From: Aedes albopictus
Taxonomy: Eukaryota > Arthropoda > Insecta > Diptera > Culicidae
DNA length: 64,000 bases
Assembly (NCBI RefSeq): GCF_035046485.1
Contig: NC_085136.1
Span: forward strand, 154,388,870 to 154,452,869
Direction: 5' to 3'
Shown one piece after another: positions 9,965 through 20,762 of this stretch; the first letter of the stretch is position 1; every line of letters begins with the position of its first letter. The notes beneath the pieces were generated by a model, which saw only the letters and a list, made by a program, of their open reading frames with translations, made no database searches and was not told the DNA's origin. The translations under genes and the position numbers were made by a program.

Positions 9965-12682
9965 GGAAATTTTTTAATTCATGATTTTCTATTGAACTGA
10001 AACTTTGCACAGTTTTTAAGTTCCATCTAAATCGTCATTTTCCGATATCAAATTTTTATTTTGAATCACGACTAACTTTTCAAAAGGGTGTATGTGAAAA
10101 TGGTTCAAAAATATTCAAAAATCTGCACAGCCAAAATGGTTCGTTCGATTGCAATAAATTTTTCAGCAAAGTTAGATAACTAAATGGTGATTCCTAAGAA
10201 AATATACACTGTGAAAAAACATCTTTTTTAACATTAAAAAATATCATTTTTGTCACAAAAACTCAAATATCTCAAAACCCTACCTTTTTACGAGCGTAAT
10301 TTTTTTAGGGAAGACGGTCCATTGTATTAGCAATCTACCATAAAAATTTGGTAATGGTAAACTAATAAACAAAAAAGTTATAACATTTCAAACATTTCAC
10401 AATTTTCACATTTGGTAAATATTTTTTTCTGTGTAAATTATTTCGATCAGAAATCGCAGTTACATGCAGATTGTATTGTTCAGCAAAGTTAGATAACTAA
10501 ATGGTGATTCCTAAGAAAATGTACACTGTGAAAAAAAAATCTTTTTTTAACATTAAAAAATATCATTTTTGTCACAAAAACTCAAATATCTCAAAACCCT
10601 ATCTTTTTACCAATGTAATTTTTTAGGGAAAACGGTCCATTGTATTAGCAATCTACCATAAAAATTTGGTGATGATAAACTAATAAACAAAAAAGTTATG
10701 ACAATTCAAACATTCCACAATTTTCACATTTAGTAATAATTTTTTTTAGTGTAAATTATTTCGGCCGGAAAGCGCAGTTTGATGCTGATTTTATTGTTAA
10801 TGGCCTTGCGTGAGTAAAACAATCTGTTTTTATTATGTATTATGCATATTATATGTACAGTACTGTTCCGATTTTATCACGCCCTCCGCGCATTAGTCGT
10901 TTATTGATTAATTTGCTGTTACATTTGAGGACAAGTGTTTTCCCTCTTCTTCAAGATGAATGTTGAAAGCGTGTTTTGCAACATTAAAAATATCGAAATG
11001 GGTATAAATGTTGAAGTATATTTCAAAGCATTTTTGAAAAGAGGCGTGATTAAATTGTTTAAACAGATGTCGCTGATGGTACGGTGGCATGACTCTCTGC
11101 ACTTAGCACTTCTGGCAATTTCTCAGTTGTTGTCGTTTTCGAACTTCCTGCGCCCTGCTTTACCGATGATATACAGATGGCTCGTTTGTCAAAGTCTAGA
11201 CGGCAGGACGTGCAAATGCGTAAATTTGTATTCAATTTGGGCATAACCAGTCTCTTTCAGTTTATCTATGAGATTTCGTAACTCTTTTGAACATTTTTTT
11301 TCACAAGCGGTCTACAAGAGAGCGTTGAGTTGAAGACCTTTGAGAAAGCGACTGTTCATGTTGTTCGTTACATTATAATAAACAAAATCACTTATTAGTT
11401 TTAACTGACTAGTTTGGTGTTGTTTGCTTGGACGAAGAAAAAATTTACTATAAAATTTTTAATATCCATAGCGGTAGTATTTTTTTGCTTTTTCGTGAGC
11501 ATTTTCATGGTATGTATTATACAGACAAACAAACGTAACACTGACGAAATTTTCATTGACCACGCCTTTAACGATCATTTTGAATCTTGGTTGTGGCTTT
11601 CATAACCAGAAGAGTGCCCATCGTTTTTCTTTGCGTTTGACGTTTCACACTAGCGCCTTCTGATGACGATATTGCACAACGCAGTGTTTCGTGAAACATT
11701 TCCACCAGGTGGTGGTAGTGTGAACTGGGCGATGGATTTTCACGAAAATTGTTCTAGGCGTTTTGTCTGTTTGTCTGTGGTATGTACCTCTCATGCATTT
11801 GTTGTTGTTGAAGTTACTCGCATTTTTCCGATCATAAAGTCTGTTCTCTAAGAGGTATTTTTTTGCAGATCAACTAGACGTATACGCGTATATATAAAAC
11901 TTTTATTATGCAGCTTTCGTCTTCAAAATAAGTTTAATTCCATTTTTCTTATGATCAACAGCTTTTCAACACTATCAAGGGATTTTTTCACCAGTCACGT
12001 ACAATAAAAAGTATGACAATCTCAATATTTTTGATCACAACACTGGATCGCGTGTAAGGTTCAAATAGATACTATATAAGTTATGAATAATCAAACAAAA
12101 ATATCATGAAAACAACTTGTTTAATTCATGCGGTAGCCTTTACAATAAAATCAGCATCAAAATATAGTTCTCGAAATAATTTACACAGAAAAAAAATTTT
12201 TTTTTGTTACTAAATGTAAAAATTGTGAAATGTTTGAAATGTCATAACTTTTTTGTTTATCAGTTTACCATCACCAAAATTTTATGGTAGATAGCTGATA
12301 TAATGGGCCATTTTCCCTAAAAAATTGACGTTGGTAAAAAGATAGGGTTCTGAGATATTTGAGTTTTTGTGACAAAGATCATATTTTTTTATAGTAAAAA
12401 AAGAAATTTTTTACAGTGTATATTTTCTAAGGAATCATCATTTAGTTATCTAACTTTGCTGAAAAATTCATAACAATCGAACAATCCGTTTTTGCTGTAC
12501 AGCTTTTAGAATATTTTTGAACTATTTTCGCATACACCCTTTTGAAAAGTTAGTCGTGAGTGAATATGAAGGTTTGATATCGAAAAATGGCGATTTAGAT
12601 GAAATTGAAAAACTGTGCAAAGTTTCAGATATTTTTGAAATGGTCGCTCAGGATCGACTGACATGACTCCGTGGAATTCCTC
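9934..12682. mobile_element. 2749-bp foldback element inside RTE
   Basis: The ends are GAGCGATTCCAAG and, inverted, GAGGAATTCCACG. Long inverted arms follow: about 870 bp on the left (9934-10805) and about 545 bp on the right (12137-12682), sharing phrases such as CTTTTCAAAAGGGTGTATG. TT lies outside both ends (9932-9933 and 12683-12684). Removing the element and one TT restores the RTE reading frame to its stop at 12716. The central 1.3 kb (10806-12136) holds ORFs of at most 103 codons with no recognisable transposase, so it is non-autonomous as seen. Confidence 0.8.
10162..10793. repeat. Tandem 317-bp duplication in left foldback arm
   Basis: 10162-10478 and 10479-10793 are near-identical, both starting TTCAGCAAAGTTAGATAACT and containing ACAAAAACTCAAATATCTCA. 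The right arm of the same element has only one inverted copy (about 12140-12460), so the arms are unequal. Confidence 0.85.
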
Positions 12683-12684
12683 TT

Positions 12685-12750
12685 GTGGCGTACTATTGTT
12701 GATTATGTCTTATCTTAATGATGTTGAACAAATAAATGTATGTATGTATC
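12685..12750 (+). mobile_element. RTE ORF C-terminus and 3' tail
   Basis: GTGGCGTACTATTGTTGATT continues the RTE ORF for ten codons to a TAA at 12716-12718. AATAAA and ATGTATGTATGTAT follow. A related 3' end is visible at 24170-24215, which supports this as the natural terminus. Confidence 0.8.
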
Positions 12751-13411
12751 GTGAGGACTGCAGCAGCGGTGGAACCTGTGAAAGTAAAGATTACGAAGTC
12801 TACCCAGACGGAGGACTTCGCTTTCGCAGGTAGTCCAAAAAGTGTGGTGGATGCTACTACTCGTGATAAGCACTCACGCAGAAGCGATTAAGGCAGCCGT
12901 CAGGGAGCTATCTGGCGGTGCCCGCAAGGCCTGAAAGATACTAACTGCGTCGGACCCCAGTCAGGAGTCCCGGAAAGCTGGGAAGGGTGGGCCTGAAAAG
13001 GCTGGCCCGTCCCGGAAGGATGGGACCGTTGTTAGACCCTCAGCAAGCACAGAGTAGGGAGAACTAAAGGGAGGACCTCCCTTGCACGAAGGTCGAGCTG
13101 AAGAAGAAGATAAAGCCACGGGTCGAGGTAGCTAGGGACGTCAAATCAAAGCGTAAAAGAGTAAAGGCCAAGCGCGAGAAGGGCGACAGGCTCGTCATCA
13201 AGACCGAACAGTCGAAGTACTCGGACGCTTTGAATGCGATGTGAAGCGACGCCAAGCTCGTGGATCTGGTAGCCGACGTGCTCAGTATCAGATGTACTCG
13301 TCCGGGCGAGATGATGCTGGAGCTGAAGTGCGATAAGGAGCGCAAGGGCGCCGCCTACAAATGTCTGGCGAAAGAGGTCCTTGGTGAAGGGCTCTCACAC
13401 AAAAGGCTACT

Positions 13412-13864
13412 ATGAAGATGAAAAACCTAGACGAGGTCACCGAAGTGGAAGAGATCGTAACGGCACTGACTGCGGCAACAATGCGAAGTGCAGGTGGTAG
13501 GCTACGGAAGGTGGGGTGGTGCGTATATCATCTGACGTTTCTCGAGCCACCGGAGGTTTATTTCAGGTATCTGGAACCAGGACACAAGTCATGGGACTGC
13601 AAAGGTTCTGATAGAAGCAAACTGTGTACGAGATGCGGCGCCGAAGATCATAAGGCACAAGGCTTCACGAGTCCACCCATTAACCCGATTTGTACCGGAA
13701 ATTCCGTGAACAACAGGCATCCAACGGCTGGCCTTCAAGAAATCCGCAGTGAACAAATCGCAGTGCAGGTAACGCAGTTAAACCCGAACCACTGCACTGA
13801 GACGCGACTCAGCAACTGCTTTGTCGGGTGGTTTTTGACTGGGAGATGGATTTCACCAGTTTAG
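13412..13864 (+). pseudogene. R1-type ORF1 with damaged CCHC knuckles
   Basis: A 150-residue open remnant of a gag-like ORF1. The MKNLDEVTEVEEIVTAL segment matches the KNLDEMAVAEEL segment in relic B (22480-22530), a region preceding the knuckles. The knuckle block reads FRYLEPGHKSWDCKG then LCTRCGAEDHKAQGF. In the first knuckle two expected Cys are Tyr, and in the second the last Cys is Phe, which fits decay by point mutation. Upstream coding (12990-13400) is the same ORF1 with several stops and shifts. ORF1 proteins bind the element RNA; this one should not bind zinc normally. Confidence 0.7.
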
Positions 13865-14352
13865 CAGACCCATACCAAGTACCCGCGGCAACGGCAACTA
13901 GGTCGCGCATGGGTCCAGAAAAATGGCGGCGATATGGACGACGGGCAAATACCCCGTCCAGGAGTTGGTGTATAATACCTATGAGGGCTTCGTGGTCACC
14001 AAAGTAAACGGGGACTTCTTCTGTAGCTGTAGCCTCCGCGGTGTCTGATCGAGCAGTTCACGCAGATGTTGGACCGCATGACGACCGTGCTAACAGGGCG
14101 AAGGGCGGTGGTAGTAGCGGGTGACTTCAATGCCTAGTCCGTGGAATGGGGTAGCCGTTTTACGAATTAGCGGGGTCAGATCCCGCTAGAAACACTTGGT
14201 CATACAAGGTGTCGACCACGCTAATGTCGGTGCCAAGAATACTTTGGTCGGAACGGTGCGGAGTCCTTGTAGTCCTGGCCTACCAAGTAGTCCAAACTGG
14301 AGAGTAGACGTTAGCTACACTCACTGAGATCACCGTACGGTTCGTTACAGTA

Positions 14353-15308
14353 AGGAGTGTATCGGAAATTAACTATAAACATTCAGAATGCTCTATCTCG
14401 AAGCATGTTTGGTCTTATCATTTCGGTTCTTCTATCAAATCTTCACAATATAGTCAAGTTTAGAATAGCCTGAAAAAATTTGAAAAATGTTTAGCATTAT
14501 TGAAAATATTGTTGAATGAATACATCTCACAAATTAAAGTTTTGGACAAATTGTTGTTTTTTAAAGATTTTTCAGCGTTTCAATAACCTGTAGCGAATAA
14601 AACTTGTACGGCGAAAAATCCAAAAAATATTAATTATTGTTAGCAGTTATGTATACATAACATATCACCGAACACCAACTTAAAAAAAATTATTTATGAT
14701 CGAAAAACCCTCAACATTAAAAAAATGGCCTATCCTAAAAAAACAACTAATTTTTTGTCGAACTTTGACAGTCTGTTTTAAATATCTTCAAAGGTTATAC
14801 AATTCCGTTCTCCACTAAAGCTACCTCGTCGTAAAGTTTAAAAACATTTCCAATTAAAAAAAATGAATTATCAATTTGATGTATTTTTTATTTGCGTAAT
14901 CCTGCTTTGAATGAGCATCAAAAAATTGGGTCCCTGAAAAATGACCTTTTTTCATTTTTAAGAATTGCGCTAAAATGGAGTCGATTTTTTTCTTGAAAAT
15001 ATTTTTTTACCTATATTATGAGCAATCTGGGAAAGAATATATTTGCATTAAAATATTTTAAAAAAATCAAAAAAATTTCCATTTTTTCCGCAATTTCAAA
15101 TTTTTAAGAGGTGTCCAAAATTTCAAGATCATGCATTTAAACTTTGAGATTGATGTCCATGCAAAATAATTATTTTTACAAAAGCAAAAGTGCCATTCCT
15201 TTTTCTGAAGATTTATATAGTACCTCCAAAAATAAAATTACTTATAAATCGAATAAATTATTTTTTAGGATGTTTTGAACATATATAGTTAATTTCCGAT
15301 ACACTCCT
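14353..15308. mobile_element. 956-bp MITE in R1 endonuclease, TA duplication
   Basis: The ends AGGAGTGTATCGGAAATTAA are perfect inverted copies of each other, extending to CTATA. TA flanks both sides (14351-14352 and 15309-15310). Deleting the element and one TA rejoins the R1 frame exactly as RYSINYNTSRQRVEEV. The interior is AT-rich with no transposase. The TA duplication indicates a Tc1/mariner-type mobiliser. Confidence 0.85.
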
Positions 15309-15660
15309 TATCAACTACAACACCAGCAGGCAGCGGGTAGAAGAAGTGGCGGTTAGGCCAAGGCCAAGCACTTGCAGGTGGAAGACATCATACTTCGACG
15401 AATGGGTATTTAGGGAGGCGCTCTGCCGTGAGCGAAACCTACTCGGTTTAGACGGCGACCAGCTGATAGCGGTGCTCTCTCATGTGTGCGATGCGACCAT
15501 CTCTAGGTGAGTCCACTGTAGAAAAACTGGGAGACCACTGGCTTACCAGTGGACTCAGACGGTCGCGGATCTGCGCCGCGCCTGCCTAAGGGCTAGGCGG
15601 CGGATGCAGCGAGCATGATCAGAGGAGGAACGGAACGAATGGCGGGTGGTATTCGTTGCT

Positions 15661-15715
15661 TTGAGTGTAGAATAAGCAACTAGTTAAAATACACAAAAAT
15701 AAAAACAAAAAAAAA
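15661..15715 (+). mobile_element. 55-bp retroposed poly(A)-rich tail
   Basis: TATTCGTTGCT at 15650-15660 is repeated exactly at 15716-15726. Between them are about 25 unique bases (TTGAGTGTAGAATAAGCAAC...) ending in an A-rich tail. Removing the insert and one copy restores the R1 frame through EWRVVFVAAKAALK. This is the hallmark of target-primed reverse transcription of a strongly 5'-truncated RNA. Confidence 0.85.
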
Positions 15716-15872
15716 TATTCGTTGCTGCAAAAGCCGCGCTTAAGACCGAGATAAGAGCAAGCAAAAAGGCCTGCTTTGAGGGTCTCTGTCAGAGTGCTAA
15801 TGTGAATCCGTGGAGTGATGCCTACAGGATCGTGATGGCCAAGACGAGAGGTGAAATGGCTCAAACAGAGCA

Positions 15873-16691
15873 ATTATTATTGGGAAAAAATACTTCGGAA
15901 ATACTATATTGATTTGCTAATACATAATTATTAGTGTTATTATGCATTTACTCACAAAGTTAGGCATTTGAAATCTATCATGAAAAAACAAAAAAGAAAA
16001 ACGATGACAATTCGACTCCCGTGCTAACAAATAATCTATCTGTTATCGGCGCGAATATGTGTGACCGGCGGCGGTGGCACTGGCACTCCGCCGCCCCATG
16101 GTTATGATTTTATCCATTTTCACACACGTCGTCACAGCTTTGTTCACCAGCTTACGGTCACGGAAAGCTGTTTTAATTAATAATGAACTTACGAATTTTA
16201 TTCAATTTGGAAAACTTTCTCGTTTGTGCTTCCATGGGCCGTATCTTTTGTTCGATTATATCGGTCGGGTTGGATGATGCATGTGTGATGCGTGGGGGAG
16301 GCGTTAATTATTTTTTGAGTGCTGCTGTGCCTTTCAGACATAATCGAAGAGAATCATAAATGATTGAACCATTTTTGATACTTTCAGATACCAAATTAAT
16401 TGCGAAAAATAATTATTTCATATCATAGAAAGCATGGAAGCAATCCATCTGGGCTTATGTCGTTGTTATGAGACAGTCTTCTTGTAAATAGTTTTTTTGA
16501 ACTACGGCATAAACTTTTGATAATTAACCAAAAAAGTCAAAATTTTTATTTCAATCATCAACATTAACAAATGCTCATGCAAATTATCCACTATTTTAAT
16601 ACAAATATATGTATAGAGCAAAAAACTGCAGAGAATTTAACGAGCAGTTATTTTGGAAAGACCTTTCCGATTAATTCTATTCTATTTTATA
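15873..16691. other. AT-rich gap, no gene seen
   Basis: Only short frames with no recognisable content. A short GC-rich patch lies near 16065-16100 with a CCGCCGCCCC run. Confidence 0.4.
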
Positions 16692-17106
16692 TCCCTTTCG
16701 TGACGAACCAGCACATATGTGCTGTTGAGTGGTAACAGTTTTGCATATTTTTTTCATCTGTTTGGACTTTGTTTCATGTGATGTAAACTATTTCAATAAT
16801 TCAGCCATTACTTATACTCGAATGTGCGCAAACAAACTTTAGTTTACGTTGCCTGTGCAATTTACCACAACAAAGTAAACAAAAAGTGGGCAAAAACCGT
16901 AAAACATGAAAAAAAATGTCTGTCGCATATTTTTTTATTTCCGATTCATCCACGTAGCCAAAACTAGAAATCGAAAGATAAATAGTAGTTGTTTTAAATG
17001 AGGAGAAATAATTGTTGCTTTTTTGGGAAATCTGAGAGTTCTAGAGAGCCAAAATTGAGCAATTTGAATGGAAATTTCACTTTTTTGCGCCCCGTCCCGA
17101 AAGGGG
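16692..17106. mobile_element. Putative 415-bp MITE, CCCTTTCG ends
   Basis: The left end TCCCTTTCGTGACG and inverted right end CCCCTTTCGGGACG match at 12 of 14 positions, and TA lies outside each. The interior arms do not obviously match further, so this rests on termini and flanks only. Confidence 0.5.
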
Positions 17107-17284
17107 TATAAATAAATAATCATACATCTTCTATTATTCGCTATTTATACCATCCTTCCATCTATCAAAAAGTGTTTTGATTCTGGACGATTTCTATGTT
17201 GATGGTTGGACTTCTATAGTAAACATGCTGCAATGGACTTGTCCAGGTATATATTGATGAGTGGGGCTATGTTATTGCAAGCAC

Positions 17285-17574
17285 AGTAGACGTTCGATAA
17301 GTGCAACATGTTTACGTTTCACTCACCGAATGAAATTCGATAAGTGTAACAACTGACAGACGGCACGTAACTGTCAGTTGCTGCAGAATGCAACCAATAT
17401 GTGCATTCGAAAAACATCGCATTGCGACAAAAGTACATGCTAAAAACATCGCATCGTTATTGACATTTCATTCTGACGGATAGTGGTGCGATGACTGCAA
17501 AATTGTTGCACTTAGCGGACTTGCAGTTAAAAATCATTGCAGTTAAATCGTTTGCACCGAGCGAACCTCTACTG
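17285..17574. mobile_element. Putative 290-bp MITE, CAGTAGA ends
   Basis: The left end CAGTAGACGTTCGATAAGTG and inverted right end CAGTAGAGGTTCGCTCGGTG match at most positions, and both continue into CAAC/CAAAC. An internal hairpin pairs AACTGACAG with CTGTCAGTT (17349-17382). The CAGT start and a TA on the right resemble Tc1-type ends, but the left flank is CA rather than TA. Confidence 0.6.
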
Positions 17575-18922
17575 TAGTTGCGTCATCTGCAATGACGATA
17601 GATATACTTATTTCTGCAACTCCATCTACTATTTCCGTAATTGGTGAGTATTCATGCTATGCTTTGCTAATAAACAATGCAACTCAATGGATCGATTCTG
17701 TTAAATAATATTCCTAGCCATTTCACTATTCTACCTCTTCACATCCCGTGTAGACGTGAACTTCAAAGGTCACCATCTACACGCCCATTTTCCCCAAAAA
17801 CTTTCAGTAGACAATAGCATCTGATTAACCTTGAGACGTAGAGGTAGCGACTTTGCTGCGGTCATATAATACCGTCCATGACAATGGGGTCGATAATGGT
17901 GAAACAGGCAATTTTCATACATTTGAACCATTAAGCGATCCTGGTCAGGCTGCTAAAATTAATCGGTAGGACGCGCCTGTGCCGTAGAAGTTAAAATTTG
18001 CATTTCGGCTGCAGTAAATGGTGTTTGTCGTTAGGTTAGACAAAGACAGCTCATTCTTCGGATGAATTGACTTTTTAATCCGCCTTAATCCTTTACGCAC
18101 CTTTATAACATAAACTTTTGAAAGAATGATGCAATGCGTCTGGCTACCTTGGGTTGTACGACTTTTATGGCAGCAAAGAACATTTTTGTCAAGAATTTTT
18201 ATCATCGTTTGCTAATTAAAAAGTTCACATATAAGTTTTTGGGATCTATTTCTATTTTCCAATCAGCACCCTGCTCGGTATTTGCTCATAAGCAATTCAA
18301 AAAAAGTTTAACCTGCATACAATCGAAATCAAACAAACGAATCAGAATGCTCCCGTGTTACGTCTCCGCTGTAACCTTTGCGGATGCGACCACGGACCAC
18401 GACGTTCTCTCCATTCTCTACACGCATTTACATAAGTCAGGGGATTAATATCAGGCAGGTAGGTATTTAGAGTTCTCGTTCGCTCTGGTTCGTTAGCGTG
18501 AGTGACCGGTTCAGATTGAACCAAATAAATCTAGCTCCGGGGCGATGCAGCAGCAACCTTACATTGGACAAAGATGATGCTGCTCTTCGGGCTTTAAATT
18601 CCTTCGTTGAATGATGAGTGGAGAATGTGAATGCTCTAGCGATGGCACAGCGATATGCGTAGGTTCATCACAAACAGTAGCTAAATTATATCTTTGGAGA
18701 GGTAATCACGTTAATTGTGTTATATGATTAGAAAGGTATACACGTTAGCATTAAAACACACATTTTTACGGAGCACAAAAAAGTGAAATTTCTATGGAAA
18801 ATGCTAAAGTTTGGCTCTTCAGAACTGAGCCCATTTCTTTGTGTGTCAGAAAATGTCCTTCCTTGTTTTTCAAATTTTATTAATGATGTACCTACGGATC
18901 ATCGGATCATACAAAGTCAACA
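17575..18922. other. Gap without recognisable gene
   Basis: Mostly AT-rich. A 104-residue open frame at 18134-18448 and its antisense partners show no domain, signal peptide or repeat I recognise. Nothing supports a gene. Confidence 0.4.
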
Positions 18923-19972
18923 GCATACTCGCCGATCTACTGAAGGACCGCGGGTTCGGCATCGTAGCGCTGCAGGAGGTGTGTTGAACAGGATCCATGG
19001 TGCGAACGTTTAGAGGTAACCATACCATTTACCAGAGCTGCGGCAACACACGCGAGCTGGGAACAGCTTTCATCGTGATAGGTGATATGCAGCGGCTCGT
19101 GATCGGTTGGTCGCCGATCGACGAAAGAATGTGCAGGTTGAGGATCAAGGGCCGATTCTTCAACTTCAGCAAAATAAACGTGCACAGCCCTCACTCCGGA
19201 AGCACTGATGATGACAAAGACGCATTTTACGCGCAGCTCGAACGCGAGTACGACCGCTGCCCAAACCACGACGTCAAGATCATCATAGGAGATTTGAACG
19301 CTCAGGTATGCCAGGAGGAGAAATTCAGCGCCCACCAGCAAACGAACGAAAACGGCCTACGACTCATTGATTTCGCCGCCTCCAAAAATATGGCCATACG
19401 TAGCACCTTTTTCCAACACAGCCTCCATTATCGTTACACCTGAAGATCACCACAGCAGACGGAATCTCAAATCGACCACGTTCTGATTGACGGACGGCAC
19501 TTCTCCGATATAATCGACGTCAGGACCTCTCGTGGCGCAAACATCGACTCCGACCACTATCTGGTGATGGTCAAACTGCGCCCAAAACTCTCCGTCATCA
19601 ACAATGTACGGTACCGGCGACCGCCACGGTACAACCTAGAGCGACTGAAGCAACCGGATGTCGCCTCAGCATACGCGCGGAATCTCGAAGCCGCGTTGCC
19701 AGACGAGGGCGAGCTTGATGAGGCCCCTCTAGAGGACTGCTGGAGTACAGTGAAAGCAGCCATCGACGACGCAGCCGAGAGCACCATCGGGTACGTGGAA
19801 CGGAATCGACGGAACGAATGGTTCGACGAAGAGTGCAGAACGGTTTTGGAGGAGAAGAACGCAGCGAGGGCGGTAATGCTGCAGCAAGGGACTCGACAGT
19901 CGGGTAACGGTTTTCACAAAATCCGGTCAATTTGTGTGCATTGCGGACGACACCGTCCCGTATAACCATGGC
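18923..19972 (+). mobile_element. RTE copy 2, 5'-truncated and internally deleted
   Basis: Almost identical to 7127-8115 of RTE copy 1, beginning at GCATACTCGCCGATCTACTG within the endonuclease. It keeps the frame where copy 1 is broken (RLVIGWSPIDERMC near 19095 and an extra 16 bases near 19231). It has its own stop near 19441, where a Trp TGG became TGA. After 19898 it jumps about 1.03 kb to the sequence matching 9148-9195 of copy 1. It then ends near 19970 in unrelated DNA. Confidence 0.9.
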
Positions 19973-20184
19973 GGGGCCTTAAAGAACGTTCCTAGCCTGT
20001 GCCCAACTTAGGCAACTAACTGGGTGGCAGTAGGTTCAGATGAACAAACCTGATTAACGCTGATTAGGCTCTGGGCTTAGTCCCTATAAGGGCCTGGACC
20101 AAAGTTAGGGTGGCCTGCCTGCTTGCATAGATAACCACCAGGATCATTGGGGACTACTTCATTTGCAGTGAAGGATATGCTCTA
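19973..20184. other. Short unassigned GC-richer stretch
   Basis: About 200 bases with phrases such as GGGCTTAGTCCCTATAAGGG and no open frame of note. It lies between RTE copy 2 and a MITE and is probably repeat-derived. Confidence 0.35.
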
Positions 20185-20759
20185 CCCGAGCAAAGTCTGA
20201 CAGCAAATCGAAAACAAATTTTGATGTTGTGATATTGCAAATTATGATTACTCAGGTTGATGTCGTTTTGGTCGTTAAAACGGTTAAAACAACAAAAATG
20301 AAAGCAGAAAAATGTTCCTGTGAGAGCAAGTTGAAAACAATTCCTGCTATCAGTGATGGCAAATTGATTACTGCTTTTGCTATCAGTGTGAAAAAATGGA
20401 TAAATCGTTAAATGTAGAGTTTTTTCCAATAATATGGAAACCTAAATGCAATACGTTAATTGCACTGATGGTATACTGCCCCTATTCGCATAACAGTCCC
20501 ATGTTTGCTGGGTTTCCTATTCACATGGGACTACGGGCAGTATATCACTAGATAGTTTATACAAGGTTGCCTAGAAGTTTTGAAATGACTTAAAAACTCA
20601 AAAACATTTATAATAATTTTGAATGACAGCAAAATGATATCAAAATTTGAAATCGAAATTAATCAAGATAATTTGACATCAAAATATGATATCAATGTGC
20701 TGGTGATTACAAATCGTGTTTTCGATTTGCTATCATTTTGTTGTTAGACTTTGCTCGGG
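20185..20759. mobile_element. 575-bp MITE with CCCGAGCAAAG ends
   Basis: The left end CCCGAGCAAAGTCTGACAGC and inverted right end CCCGAGCAAAGTCTAACAAC match at 18 of 20 positions. Both are followed by GCAAATCGAAAACA-type sequence. The flanks are CTA on the left and TTA on the right, so the duplication is unclear. It lies at the upstream edge of R1 relic B. A smaller hairpin (20469-20552) is nested in it. Confidence 0.75.
20469..20552. repeat. Nested 80-bp hairpin
   Basis: GGTATACTGCCC and, after CAGTCCCATG, the inverted CATGGGACTACGGGCAGTATAT form a stem of about 25 pairs with one bulge. It may be a tiny MITE inserted in the larger element. Confidence 0.6.
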
Positions 20760-20762
20760 TTA

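Larger units (their letters stand above)
6600..12750 (+). mobile_element. RTE-clade non-LTR retrotransposon, interrupted
   Basis: The layout is a GC-rich 5' region (about 6600-7020), one ORF with AP endonuclease then reverse transcriptase, and a short 3' end with AATAAA (12731-12736) and an (ATGT)n tail to about 12749. A 2749-bp foldback element (9934-12682) sits inside the ORF's last codons. The 5' boundary is approximate; there is no clear target duplication because R1-type sequence abuts both sides. RTE elements copy themselves through an RNA, nicking the target with the endonuclease and reverse transcribing in place. Confidence 0.8.
12751..15872 (+). mobile_element. R1-type non-LTR retrotransposon relic A
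   Basis: Decayed ORF1 with zinc knuckles (13412-13700) is followed by an ORF2 endonuclease region. Recognisable pieces include a DRMTTVLTGRRAVVVAGDFN block near 14070-14125 and TSYFDEWVFREALCRERN near 15385. It is truncated at about 15872 where AT-rich DNA starts, so the RT domain is missing. Two insertions interrupt it: a MITE (14353-15308) and a 55-bp retroposed tail (15661-15715). Many stops and frameshifts make it inactive. Confidence 0.75.
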
